Translations under genes and position numbers: made by a program
The notes under the pieces: model-generated
Seen by the model: the letters and a program-made list of their open reading frames with translations, nothing else
Told to the model about the DNA's origin: nothing
The model's database searches: none
Source: Zingiber officinale
Taxonomy: Eukaryota > Streptophyta > Magnoliopsida > Zingiberales > Zingiberaceae
Assembly (NCBI RefSeq): GCF_018446385.1
Contig: NC_055991.1
Span: 103,647,712 to 103,711,711, forward strand
Direction of reading: 5' to 3'
DNA length: 64,000 nucleotides
Shown here: positions 39,301 through 51,589 of the stretch, piece by piece
Layout of the letters: every line of letters starts with the position of its first letter
Numbering within the stretch: position 1 is the first letter of the stretch

Positions 39301-40807
39301 GGAAATTCTACAACAGAAATAAATGCAGAAATAAGTATCATATTCTTAATCATTTAATTAGGCCTTTAACTAAATGATGCTCCCACTGAATTCTATAATT
39401 CATGTGGGACAAGATCTACATCGTACTAACCCTTGAGTTAGCTTTGGCTAATACGCCCAAGACTTAGTATGATCGGTAGGTAACGATTACCAATTACATC
39501 TCTATGCAACTCTTGTTTATAGGATCAAAATCCGCATTTATATTAAAACTCGAGTTAGCTTTGGCTAATACACCCGAGAGTTAATATATATGTGATTTTG
39601 ACCTATCTTTCCAACCATTGGAAGAATGCCTATAGTTATACTCGATCCAACCGAGTTAACTAGGAATACTCAATCTAATTGAGTTGTACTCACCCATGCG
39701 TTGATAGGCGGGACCAAGATTGTCCCTCCGTACCCTACCAAGATAGTATGTGTTGCTCTGCTTTGGCAGATTCAACAACAACATGCGATCGAGGTAGTGG
39801 TAGGTATCACGGCATGGTAGGCATTACGAGTTGACGTGATTTAGATCTAATCTAAACGATGATGCATATCATATACTCGATAGATCTAATCTAATCGAAG
39901 GGTGCATCATGTGCACGATTTAGATCTAATCTAATCGCTAGGTACTAATTAACTACTTAATTAAACATGCATCACATACATATAAACAATTAATTAAATT
40001 ATTTTGTGATTGTGTCATGGCCCTACTACGATCTTCTCAAGCCAATGAGAAGATCGGATGGTCAACCTAAGGTCAACAGCTTCTCAAGTTTCTTCCTTTG
40101 ACCACCTTGTGTTGCTCGCGCCCTCCTCGTAACTTCGTCTCGTGTGGACCTTCCACCGCTTCAAAATTACATTACAATTTTGAAACTCGAGTTACATTCA
40201 AGTCTAAATCTAATTTAAAACCAGAATATAAGAGAAAGGCACGACGCGCAGGCCGTGAAAATAAAATAAATACAGCACGCACATCACATAACGACACGCA
40301 GGTCGTATTATGAATTACAACACATTTCCAAATCCAATTTGGGTCGTTTTGGCTATGACTATCACAAAATTAATATATAATTCAAAATTATATATTTCTA
40401 TAATTTTCTGTAATTTTTTTTATAATTTTACAGATTTTATGAGTAAATTTTTCCCGGCAGTCCCGATTAGCGATTTCGGGCGTAATCGCGGAGCAAATCC
40501 CCTTGCGGGGTTAGGGGCAGTACCCCTACCCGCGATCTAACCATCGCGAGTTGCTCCTAAGCGATCCAAGAGCGCCTTAGCCCGCTATCCCCAAAATTTT
40601 TTTTTGGGGCGAAACGTTGCCGTTTGGAAAAATTCTTCTCGGTAGTCGAAGTCTACAAGTGCCGAAACACTTGTGCTTCGCTTCTACGAGAAAAATACCC
40701 ATAAAAACTCTAAAAACCATAAAATTACAGAATATCATAGAACTGAATTTTTGTCATAAAAATAAAAACTAAACTCATACAAGCTTCGCACGTGGCTCTG
40801 ATACCAC
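39301..40807 (-). other. Tork-like 5' untranslated leader
   Basis: The 1.5 kb between gag and the 5' LTR has no coding signal. It ends at the primer-binding site (complement of 40794-40807). Short open frames here are chance. Confidence 0.75.
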
Positions 40808-42780
40808 TGTTGGGTTTTTCGGACCGCGAAAACCGCTTTTTCAAGTCGTGAAAACCCCGAATCACCCATGCCACTGGATCTCGTGCGAAGGATAGATTTC
40901 AAAATATGAGTACGATTTTTAAACTTCGATCTACAGTAGATCTACAAAGGAAAAACATTTTATACCTTCGATGTGTGCCCGTCGCAATCCCGCAAGTCCA
41001 AGGTACGCCGGATCTCGAAGTTGTCAACGTAGACAATTCTCTAGTGATATCCACACGAACAAGAAGTGTTCTCTAACACTCAAGGATGGAGAAAAGAGCA
41101 CCACAAGTGTGCTAGCACTCTCTAGGGCTCTCGGGTAGGATTGGAAGAAGAAGAAAAGAAAAGAAGAGAACACACTCCTCTAAATTCTCTATATGACTTT
41201 CACTAACCTTTCTTCTTGGATTAGATTCACTCTCCTTTCTTCTCCCTTGCTTGAAACCCACGACCAAGACAAGAGAAGGAGCAAGAAGAGAGCTTAGGAG
41301 GAGGAAGATCACTTGAATGAGAGTTACACTTGCAAAAATGAAACTCTTTTTTCATCTAATTAAGTGGTTTGTAACTTCCATGGGATACCAAGAGTCACAA
41401 CTCTTGGTAACTCCCATGAGGTGACACTTCACTTAAGTAACCATGATGATGTGGAGCATCATCATTGGTCCACTTAATGCCAACTCACCGATGAGGTGGC
41501 ATAAAGTCAAGTCAAACTTGACTCTTCATCTTCCTCTCAAGTCAAGTCAAACTTGACTTAATCTCTCTCATGGTTGATCTAATCCAACCATTTAATTCAA
41601 GCCAATTTAATATAATGAATCTAATTCATTTAATTAAATTGATTCAATGAGTCATAATCTAAATTAGACTCATTGAACACATGAATCAACTTGAGTCCAA
41701 CTCAATTAGCCCAATTAGGATTACTCTTAATCCAATTTGATTCATCAAATGAATCTAATCCTCTTGGTTCATCATATGAACTTAATCTCCATCCACTTGT
41801 TCTTTGTGTGTGACCCAATAGGTTCTTGTAACGTTGGCAATGCCCCTAAACTCATTTAGAAACATAAGTAATGAGCGGTATCTAGCAATACATCATTACT
41901 ACCCAAGTTACAAGAATGTTGAGATCCAACATCACCTTGTGACTACTAATTGTGACTCCTCACAATATATGACAAGTGTCCTTCTATCCTAGACATCTAG
42001 ATTGATCAATGTGAGGCATAGACCGTGTCATCCTCTAATCAATCTAAATCTTGAACTCCAAGTAGACTCACTCAATCAAATGAGCTCAATATCCTATATT
42101 GACTCATTTGGGCATGGCCATGCACTTCGTGGTCTCACTCTATCAAGAATACCGATGTCTCTCCCGTCATATAAGAGGGATAGATCCCATCTACATCACT
42201 CATATCCCTCCACATAATTTGTTACATACCCAGTAATCGCCTTTATGATCCACCTAGTTACGGGTGACGTTTGACGAAACCAAAGTACATAACTCCTTAT
42301 GTAGGGAACCATGGTGACTTCAGGTCTAAGGACTAGTAGTCATACTAATAGCCACATGAGAAAGTATATGACACTCATATAACGATCCATGATACTTTCT
42401 CATGGTGGGTCATTCAGTATACATTCTCTAATGCATACCCATGTGTCAACTTGATGTCTCTATATCCATGACTTGTGAGATCAAGTCATCGAGTTGACCT
42501 ACATGCTAGTCTTATTGCATTAACATTGTCCCTGAATGTTAATACTTGACTAGGAATGATTAAGAGTAGTGTTCCCTATATCATCTCACTATCGGTTCAA
42601 CTAACCGATTGATATAGGTGAGAACCGTCTACTCAAGGACGTTATTATACTTAGTTTATTTGGCACCAATACAAGTAAGTATAATAACCAAAAACCAAAT
42701 GTCTTTATTTATATAAGAATATGATACAATAAGTCAATAATACAATCATCAAATGATTGGCTCTAGGGCTCTAGCTAACA
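40808..42780 (-). repeat. 5' LTR of the Tork-like element
   Basis: 1,973 bp, TGTTGGGTTTTTCGGACCGC to CTCTAGCTAACA on the + strand; nearly identical to 33808-35782. Confidence 0.92.
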
Positions 42781-43830
42781 TTTATAACATCACACACACC
42801 ACACATATGCAAGATATAATCACGTAGACAAGATCATAAAATAAAATGAAATTGAATAACGATTATTCTATGTATACCTTACGTATGATCTATGACGAGA
42901 AGGGTATCAACATTTTGTGATGTTATTAAACCTCGCGTCTATCAATATCCACGCCGAGCTCTTCAAGAACTCTAAGAGAACAAGCTTCACCTTCATAAGG
43001 TACTAACCACAAGCGAAAGAGAAGTATCAAAGAGGATGAAGAAGCAAAAGGAAGACCTTCTTTCTTTGGGTGGTTCACGGCAATAAGAGGAGACCCTCTT
43101 GTTGGGGTCGGTGGAAAGAGAGAGGGAGAAGGAGAGAGGTATTAGGTTTAGGTTTCCAAAACCTAATTAAGACAATAATAAATTATATGTTAATTCTCTC
43201 TTAACCATATCAATATATAGTCCTCTTTAATGAGTTGGATTAGAAAGCCCAAATCCAACACATTATGCCTTAACAAAAAATTAACCCATTAACCTTGGTT
43301 TGGTTCACATGGCTAAACCAAATTGGTTCATGACTAAACCAAATAAGGTCCAACTCTTTCATAAGAGATGTGGCCCATCCACGCTTTCAGTCAAACAAAG
43401 ATTTTCATATATGTCTCATGTATGTTCCAACCACACATTTATCTCTTGATCCAAGAATTCTATTCTCTAATTTATTTTTTGTCTTTTAGAGACTCATAGT
43501 GTGTGTGACCCAATAGGTTCTTGGTTTATCTTGGATGTCCATGATTAACTACTTAATTATGGAACGATCATGAGTGACACATAGTAGTACATCATGATCC
43601 CCAATTAACCAGAAAATCACAATTGACCTCAGAACTAATTATGAACACTTCAGTAGCTTCAGTGAGTCGTATCTTGTTCCTTTCACTTGTATTATACCCA
43701 CTTGATTTAAGACATAGTCTATGTATCTGCCTTTATTAGGCTGACTACGTCACAACTAGCCCAAGTAATACTTCCTTGTTCTGTGAATTCAAATTACTCA
43801 TACATATGTACAAGAGTCTCATACTCTTAA
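42781..43830. mobile_element. outer copia LTR, piece 2
   Basis: Continues from 33807 after the duplicated TTTAT: ACATCACACACACCACACAT and AGATATAATCACGTAGACAAG, then CCAAAACCTAATTAAGAC and GTGTGTGACCCAATAGGTTC, phrases typical of Tork-type LTRs. It ends in CTTAA (43826-43830), the target duplication of the following gypsy solo LTR. Confidence 0.65.
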
Positions 43831-46578
43831 TGTGAGATATGGGAAATAAATAATAAAGAGTTATAGGAGAATAACCTTATCGTAATTTATGGGGATTTTT
43901 AGATATTTTTTTGGAATTATTTGGGGGTCGTATGGTAGAATTTAAGGGGATAAATCGTTAAGTATAAGGTGGTAATGGAAATCATCATTTGAGTAGTGTT
44001 AATTGAGGAGTTAATAATAACACAACTTAATCAAACCCTACCTTTATACCCTTATAAAGAAGCTACAGTGCCCTAAACCCCTAAAATCGTTGGTCCCTCA
44101 CCATTTCTCCCGATTATGCCGACGGTCTCAACTTTGACGCACCCTCGCACCAGATCGTCGGCATCATGTCGCGAGTCGAGTCTCTGATCTTCTCCACTAC
44201 TTATCGGAGGTCTCATCTATAGTGTTCTCCTTCGAAATGCCGCTTCGCGCAAGGGATCTTCGGTTAGGTGAGGAGATCTGAGCTCCGGTGACGCTGGAGT
44301 TGAATCGCCTGTTCCAGTGCTCGATCTTGGTTGAAGACTTGTGCTCCAAGCGGCTGCCTCACCTTCCCGAGCCCTAGAGCCGAGCTATGTTCATCGGATT
44401 TCCCTGCGCCGCTAGTGGTGATTTCTATCATCGAGGTAGGTTGAGGTATGGTAGTTGTTTTGGGTTCGATAGCTATGGATATCTGAGATTTGAGGTCAGT
44501 AGAGAAGGTTAGGTTAACTGAGAGTTGTTTTTGGCAGTGGCTCACCGTAAAGGACTAGACCACAAATTCCAGCAGCAAATTTCGCCAGTGGGCAGTCTGA
44601 GCAACTATTCTCCAGTCGTGAACCACTAGGTAAGGAAGCTACCGCATTGGAAAGTAGATATGTAGAACTAGGTATGGGTTCCAGTGTGGATCAGGTGTTG
44701 AATAGAGTGATTACATTTGTTTGTAGCTTTGTAGAAGCTCCGATTGTGGATCTGTGGCAGCATGCATCACCACTGTGCTTGTGCCGGCAATAACACCTCC
44801 TGGCAGTGGGTTAACTGAGGTGAGGTTATTGTAGGGTAAAGCGTTGGGTTTTGAATACCTAGTGTTGTTAAATTTATATCAGTGTTATTTGTATTTAGGG
44901 AACAAATTCATGATTTGGTAATCCTAATTGTCGTAGTGTGTTGTTGGAATTGTGGGAATTGAGAGTGTAAATTAGGGGGTTTGGATTTGTTTAGATTAGT
45001 AATGAGGATTAGTAGAAGGTAATGAATGAGCTCAGATATGTTACATGTTTCATATATTGGTTTAGCTATTTAAATTCATAGGAATTTGGTTAAAATTGAT
45101 ACGTTGACGTAGGACTTTGATCAAGGCTGGTGTCTGATGAAGGTGACATCGGATTCAGACTACTTTACAGGCAAGTACATCTTACTTTGTTTCTTTAGCT
45201 ATTGCCCTTAGTGCATGAGTTATTTGCATATTAAGTAGAGTTTACCTTGACTCCACTCGTATTATTTTCTTGTGCTTGATACTTTATCCACTCAACCTTC
45301 GAGATGTTCAAATTTATATCTATACAGTCTCACATTGTTATCCCTGATAATTAGCAGATACTAGACTCCATGCTTAATTGTTTGATTACTGTTTATTCAC
45401 GTATCTTATTGAGCATGCAACTTCATGTAGCATACCTGATTTCTGTTTATATATATATGATACTGTTGCATTTTACACATCATGTCATTGCATGCATGCC
45501 CTCGACCATATCTCCCTTGTGGTTGAGAGGGTCGTTGGCCAGGGCCGCACACTCGGCCACTCATGGGCAGTGGTAGCTGGAGTGTGCCGCTTGTCCTGTC
45601 GTGCTTCCACTCACTCACTCATGGGTAGTGATAGCTGGAGTTGCGAGTAGCAGGGACCCCCGTCGCAGACATAGCTAGTTAGCTACTATGCAACTGTCCC
45701 CTCGACCACTTGAGAGTAGTGGCAGCCGGAGTGATGTACAGTCTATCACTGACCCGACCTCTCAACCATACAAGGGTCATGGTGTAGAGAGGTGGGTGGG
45801 AGTGACAATCCGTGCATACACTGTTACCATTATATTTACTTATGCCGCTGTTTGTTTACTTACGATGTGCTCTTGTTACCTTACATGTGATCCTTGTAGT
45901 TATGAGCAGCATTGTAGTAGATTTGTGCTACCACTGACCTTATATTATTAGCTTAGGATATGGTTTCAGGTATGATCATGTACTATGATTTCACAGTAGT
46001 ATCTGCTATTTATCTCTCTGAGACTGTATACTTTTGTATCCTTGGTTCATTACTATACTCATGCACTATCTATCTATTATCTGCTGAGTCTTAGCACCCA
46101 CCACCCATAAACTAGTTTTCTTTCGCCAGGTAACAGATAGTTGATACCAGTACACTTGGAGGTGGATCCTGACTGCCGGTCCCACGGCGCATACGAGGAT
46201 AGGTTTCTAGTTTTTTTTTTTTTTTTTCCATTTTGGTGGTATTTTGAACTTGTGAACTTGGTATTGTAATAATTCCTTGTGAACTTGATGTTTTGGCTTG
46301 CGGTGTCTTATACTTGGTTTTTATTGTCGTAGAGTCAAGCCGGCCCAGTCCGCGGTGAGTAGTTTTTGATGTGTTGTGCTTGATATTTGGTTTTCTGCTA
46401 TGTTTTATTTCAGCCGTGTGGGCTGCATATTATCTGCGTGATTATGCTTTATTCTAGCCATGTGGGATGCATTATAAACTGTGTGGATGTGTGTAGATCT
46501 AGCCATGTTGGCTGTGAATTACATATGAGTAGTTGTTGGCTATGTATACTGGTTTCATTTATCCCTGCTACAGGGAAG

Positions 46579-47504
46579 TGTTGGTGCAGCGGAGTCGGCA
46601 AGAGGGGAGGGGTGAATTGCCTGCAAAAAGAAAATACCCTCCTAGTTCTTTCAACTCTAAAACAGCAACAATAATAAAATAAAATAACAGAAAAGAAGAG
46701 ACAAGAAATTTAACTTGGTTACAACCTAGGTGGTTAATCAAAGGTAGTTGAAAAGTTCCACTAGAAATGTCTCCTTCACTGTAGGTGGAGAAGCCTTTTT
46801 ACACACTAAGAAAGCTCTAAGAGTTGCTAGGAATTGAATACTGAGTTGAATTCATAATTTCCTAGCTCCAGGGGCTTTTATATAGCTCTTGGAAATCTAA
46901 TCTCGAGTCTTGAGGGTACCTCCCAAGAGGTTGAGGGCGCCTCCAGCCGAGGCATCGGATAAAACTTTATCCAACTACGAAACAGTCAAGTAAACTGGGT
47001 CGAGGGTGCCCTCAATGGCCTTGAGGGTACCCTGGACAATGTGGAGGGTGCCCTCAAGGCAATGAGGGCGCCCTCATGCCTGTGGGCAGCCGAGGCGCCT
47101 CCAACACTTTGTTGAGGGTGTCTTCATCTTGTTTTTCCAGCTCCTTGTGACTTCTTTTCTTCTTCCGAAGTCCATTTAGCTTGGGTGATTGCGGCCAATC
47201 AAAATAGGGCTCACCCGAACCCAATTTCCGGCTTTCTCCTCGAGTAGGTTTCCGCCCCGGCTTCTCGTCCCTCTAATGTCGTGCACGTTCTTCTCATCCA
47301 TCGGTGTACTCTTCCGCAGCTCTTTCGTCCTTCGGACGCATCGAGCCCGTCGACTCCCTTCCCATGATGTCCTTCTCGCTAGCTGTGTTTTCCGCTCGAC
47401 TTCCTGCGCTCCTAAGCTCTTGCACACTTAGACACAGGGATCAGAACCAAACAGGACCTAACCTAACTTGGTTGATCACATCAAAACAACCACGGGGACC
47501 AACA
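46579..47504 (-). repeat. 3' LTR of the nested SIRE-like gag-only element
   Basis: 926 bp. It contains GAGGGTGCCCTC and GAGGGCGCCCTC palindromes (46933-47101). On the minus strand, just downstream of them, lies a TATA box TATATAAAAG (complement of 46875-46884). Confidence 0.85.
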
Positions 47505-48000
47505 ATCTCTCCCTTTTTGATGTGCATCAACCCAAGTTCAAGTTAGGGAAAAAATAGACAAGAAGTAATTTAAAAAATTTCTAAACTAACATTTTAAGCA
47601 TAAAAATTACAATAATAGAATTTGTAATTTTCTAAGTAAAAAAATATTAACTTGTTCCTATCCAAAAATTTTTTTAAGTACCAATTTTTAAAAAATATTA
47701 ACTCCCCCTATATTTGTTCCTATCTCTCCCCCTTTGATCACAGTAAAAATGAGATAGGAATTTTTCAAAATCAATTTTAAGTTAACAAAGAACTCTAACC
47801 TTTAGGTAATTTAAACAAAATATTTTTGAAAATTTTCAAAAAAATATTTTAAAAAAACTTGTTAAAGAAAGCGACTTCCAGGCAGTGGTGAGGCACTAGA
47901 CCTTCTTGGTTATTGGAGCAACAATCACTTTCTTAGACAAAGCCTCATAAAGAAATTAACTGTTTAATTTTTCTTGCTGAAAGCGCTAATTTACAAAAAT

Positions 48001-48492
48001 TTAATCTAGAAAAGATTTTGGAACCCAGTATAGGTTCCTTCCTAATGGATTAATCAAGTATTTAGGAGGTACATAACTTTTGGAAACTTTTCTAAGTTGT
48101 TCCTGATGTTTTCTAATGTACCAGTTTAACTTTCCATAAACTCTAAGTTTTGATTTTTGAAATTTATTTAAGTATTCATGATCATTTTTCAATTTTTCAA
48201 TTTTAATTTTTAATTTTTCATTCTCTAATTTTAGATTATCGTACATTTCTAGAGGGCATGTCTTTGCTAAGTTTAATTTTAACTTATCATTTTCCTTTTC
48301 TAATTTAACTAAATCTTTAGTAAGCACTTTAATGAACTGAAAGGACTGCTTGGGAGTTAGAGCACATACCTTACTTACCTCAATTTCTGATGCTCCTCCT
48401 TCATCGCAGCTTTCTTCTTCTGATGATCCTCCCCCTTCATCTATGCTCATCTCTGAGCTGGTTTCTTCTTTAATTTGATGGTTGACCATCAA
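48001..48492 (-). pseudogene. SIRE-like Gag C-terminal region
   Basis: A 163-codon frame. An acidic stretch (EEESCDEGGASEIEVSKVCA) is followed by a long coiled coil (KLEKENDKLKLNLAKT, LKLENEKLKIKIEKLKNDHE) and the C-terminal motif YLINPLGRNLYWVPKSF. It is equivalent to the C-terminus of the Gag at 20493-21968. It stops about 500 bp before the LTR with no pol after it. It is separated from the zinc knuckle by the foldback insertion. Confidence 0.83.
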
Positions 48493-48556
48493 TTCTACTC
48501 CTGAGAAGGCTTCGACTTCTAATTTGGAGGATGATGATTCATCCCATATAGCCTTC

Positions 48557-49091
48557 TGTAATGACCCGTCCCTTTTGGCCTCTTGGGCGACCCTTGTGGC
48601 GGCCCTTATATCGTCGGCCCATTTGATGACCTCTCATGTCGTCGACCGACGACCCTTGGCCGTGTCGTTACTCACTAGGTCTTCCCACCCCTGGCCAGTG
48701 GATTTTTGCCTCCCCTAGGATTCGAACTCTAAACCTCCAGGCTTAAGTATTAGAGTTTATGAATCCTGGTAACCAAGTGAGATGAGCCTTTTTATTGTAA
48801 TGACCCAACCCATTTGGTGGCCCATTTGGCGACCCTCGGGTCGTCGACCGTCGACCGTCGGCCGTGCCGTTACTCACTAGGACTTTCCACCCTTGGTAGT
48901 GGATTTTTGCCTCCCCCAGGATTCGAACTCTAAACCTCCAGGCTTAAGTATTAGAGTTTATGAATCCTGGTAACCAAGTGAGATCAAAAATCCACTGCTA
49001 GGGGTGGAAAGTCCTAGTGAGTAACGGCACGGCCGACGGTCGACGACCCGAGGGTCGCCAAATAGGCCGCCAAATGGGTCGGGTCGTTACA
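48557..49091. mobile_element. foldback element with tRNA-like core, inserted in the SIRE-like gag
   Basis: Bounded by TG (TGTAATGACCCGTCCC) and CA (GGTCGTTACA) and by a perfect 5-bp repeat CCTTC (48552-48556 and 49092-49096). It holds two direct copies of one unit (from 48557 and from 48797). The second is followed by an inverted copy of its own first 110 bp or so, so 48797-48910 pairs with 48983-49091. Each direct copy includes, on the minus strand, a tRNA-like stretch CTCACTTGGTTACCAGG...GGTTTAGAGTTCGAATCC with A- and B-box resemblance. I could not place it in a known family. Confidence 0.7.
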
Positions 49092-49099
49092 CCTTCAGA

Positions 49100-49969
49100 C
49101 TCTTGCGTTTAGAAGGCATTGGTCTTTGAGACTTCTCCTTGTCCCTTTTCTTTAATTTTGGGCAGTCATCCTTGATGTGCCCTTCCTCATTACAGTTGTA
49201 GCATCGGACCGTCCTTCTGTTACGTTGATGCTTTCTCGACTGCGATCTAAATTTATTAGTCTTAATAAACTTATTTTACTTTCTTACCAATAGCACCGCT
49301 TCAGTTTCGTCGATTGATGCTTCAGAGTTGGGATCGTCCATCTCGTCTTATAGGGCAACATTGAGATTTGACTTCTCTATTTGTTTAGGTTCTGCAATTC
49401 GAGATTCGTGAAGTTTGAAGGTAGAGAATAAATTTTCTAACGTACTTACCTCAAAGTCCTTAGAGTTGTAGTATGCATCTACTAAGGATGCTCATTCTAG
49501 AGTTCTTGGGAAGGCGTTCAGCGCATACCGGATCGAGTCTCGGTTTGTTACCGATTCTCCGAGGTTGTTCAGTTGAGTTATTAGCTCCTTTATTCTTGCT
49601 TAGAGTTGCGCTACCTTCTCGCCATTGTTTATCCGGAGCTGAGTCAGGAGGATGTCGCGGCTTGCTAACTTCGCTTCTGAGGTGCCTTTGTGGAGGTCTA
49701 GGAATTTTTCCAAGAGGTCTTTGGCGAAGTCGTAGCTTCCGATCCGACTTACCTCCTGGGGCAGCAGAATGTTGAGCAGATGGAACTCTACCTTTCCGTT
49801 GGAAACGAAATCAGCTTGTTCCTTTTTCGTCCAGTTGTATTCTTCCTTGTCTTTAGGGACTACAAAACCATATTTCATAACTAAAAGAATATCAAATTCT
49901 GTTTTGAAGAATACCTCCATTCGACGTTTCCGTGTAGTGAAGTCTCTGTCGAATTTCGAGGGATAAATA
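49100..49969 (-). pseudogene. SIRE-like Gag N-terminal and zinc-knuckle region
   Basis: 49600-49969 on the minus strand reads KFDRDFTTRKRRMEVFFKTE, ILLVMKYGFVVPKDKEEYNW, WTKKEQADFVSNGKVEFHLL and YDFAKDLLEKFLDLHKGTSE, then a stop. 49162-49203 encodes the CCHC knuckle CYNCNEEGHIKDDC, followed by PKLKKRDKEKSQR. Stops between them disable the frame. The first Gag codons lie beyond the nested element, at 58322-58405. Confidence 0.82.
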
Positions 49970-51072
49970 TGTTAGTGCGGTTAGCACTAACGGTTTAACT
50001 CAGGTTTTGATGAATGACAAATTGGGTTAAGTTAGCTTTGTCATTATATAACACTCTAACCGAGTGTGCAGGCGAAGTCCAAACAGGTCGACGGGCTGAC
50101 CGAATGTCTGGCACGAAGTCCAAGCAAGTCGATGGGCTGACCGGACGCTTGGCACGAAGTCCAAATGGGTCGACAGGCTGACTAGACATTTGGCACAAAG
50201 TCCAAGCGGGTCGACGAGCTGACCGGACGCTTGGCACGAAGTCCAGTTAGGTCGACGGTCTGACCGGATAGCTAGCGAGAAGTCCAGACGGGTCGAAGGG
50301 CTCACCAGACATCTGGCAGGTAAGTAAAGGTAAGTCACTGGAGGGGAGTGACTGTGAGGACGTGTTCCCGGGAAGGGAACATTAGGCGTCGATCCGGCTT
50401 AGATCCATTTCAAATATCTAAGTCGAGATCGTGACTAGATTCCTGTCTCGGAAAGACGGAATCTAAGTCATACTCTTTATGTTGAACTTATAAACTGTAC
50501 TAACACTTTGTTTTGCAGGAAATTCATTATATTTGCCTCAGACTAACCTTGTCTTGCAGGAGAAGGACTTTTTCTGGAGAAAGGTGGTCCGGGCGCCCGG
50601 AGGCAAATGTTATCCAAGACGCGGCGTCGACACGTGGAGCTCGCTGGTTGGGACTACCACGTCACACCTGAGCGCCCGGAAGGGATCCGGGGCGCCCAGA
50701 GCCTCCTATATAAGGAGGGTCAAAGGTGGAGCTCAATACAACGACTCTGAATTGACGATCTGCTCTCCTGTGCTCCTACGACGCTACGATCTCCGACAAG
50801 TTCTTTTTTACTGTCTCATTTATGTTTATTGTCGATTTTTATTTTACTATATAATTCCTGTACTGCATTTGTAAACACCCTTTTCGAATTATTAGTATTT
50901 GCCCATTGAAAGCACCCTTGTGTGCGGACCTTGGAGTAGGAGTCGCCAAAGGCTCCGAACCAAGTAAATCCTTGTGTTCTCTTTGGCTTATTCTTTCTTT
51001 TCCGCTGCGTTTACTCGACGAATTTTCGTAATCGATATTCACCCCCCCTTTATCGAACGATCACGGTCCAAC
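49970..51072 (+). repeat. 5' LTR of the AT-rich element
   Basis: TGTTAGTGCGGTTAGCAC to GATCACGGTCCAAC. It holds six 41-bp units GAAGTCCAA..GGTCGAC..CTGACC..TTGGCAC (50072-50320), CCGGGCGCCCGG-type palindromes (50589-50700) and TATATAA at 50707-50713. Confidence 0.87.
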
Positions 51073-51300
51073 CCTTATTCTTTCTTTTCCGTTTACGCCT
51101 TTCGTTTTTTCCCTCCAAAACTACTTTTGAAAAATACATCGTCATCTTTTCACCATTATTTAGTATCGACAAAATATTACATTTTCAAAAATTTGAGATA
51201 ATATTTTTTTTATTAATATTTTAATAATATTTTATTATTTAAAAAAAAATAGTGAAAAATTATATTTTTTTTTCCAACACTGCTAATCCAAGACCAAGTC

Positions 51301-51510
51301 TTGGGACTTTTTCTCTGTTTCCATGTGTGCAAGACCAATGCCTCTTCAAGAAGGATGGAACCCCAACGAACCACGACTGTACGATCAAGATTTCAACTAC
51401 TGGAGATGAAGAATGAAATGTTTTTAGGAAGTCTAAACTTTGATTATTGGCTGATATTGAGAAAACCTTCTCAGAACTCAGAACTAAGAACTAAATACAA
51501 ATGTAAGTAA
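51301..51510 (+). pseudogene. Gag N-terminal remnant of the AT-rich element
   Basis: Two broken frames give PLQEGWNPNEPRLYDQDFNY and FDYWLILRKPSQNSEL, resembling the F.YW..RM Gag start of the other gag-only elements. Upstream stops and frame changes disable it. Confidence 0.55.
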
Positions 51511-51589
51511 AATTATTTGTAATGTTTTTCCTAACAATGTTTTATACATACTAGAAAAGTACAAAGATGCACATGAGCTTTGGACCCAG

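Larger units (their letters stand above)
33808..42780 (-). mobile_element. Ty1/copia (Tork-like) retrotransposon, 8.97 kb, nearly complete
   Basis: LTRs 33808-35782 (1,975 bp) and 40808-42780 (1,973 bp) look nearly identical. A perfect 5-bp target duplication TTTAT lies at 33803-33807 and 42781-42785. The minus-strand primer site GTGGTATCAGAGCC is the complement of 40794-40807. The polypurine tract AGTGGGAGAT abuts the 3' LTR (complement of 35783-35792). The polyprotein lies at 35797-39300 with several breaks and a gag deletion. LTR similarity indicates a fairly recent insertion. Confidence 0.93.

Noticed and set aside
45370-45951. Several short open frames in the gypsy solo LTR
   Set aside because: Overlapping frames on both strands in LTR sequence with imperfect tandem phrases; no coding signature.
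48797-49000. Functional tRNA gene
   Set aside because: A and B boxes resemble a tRNA, but the acceptor stem and cloverleaf do not close, and the unit is duplicated inside a mobile element.
49995-50338. Repetitive minus-strand frames in the 49970 LTR (also 57252-57494)
   Set aside because: Translation of the 41-bp units on the wrong strand; not a protein.
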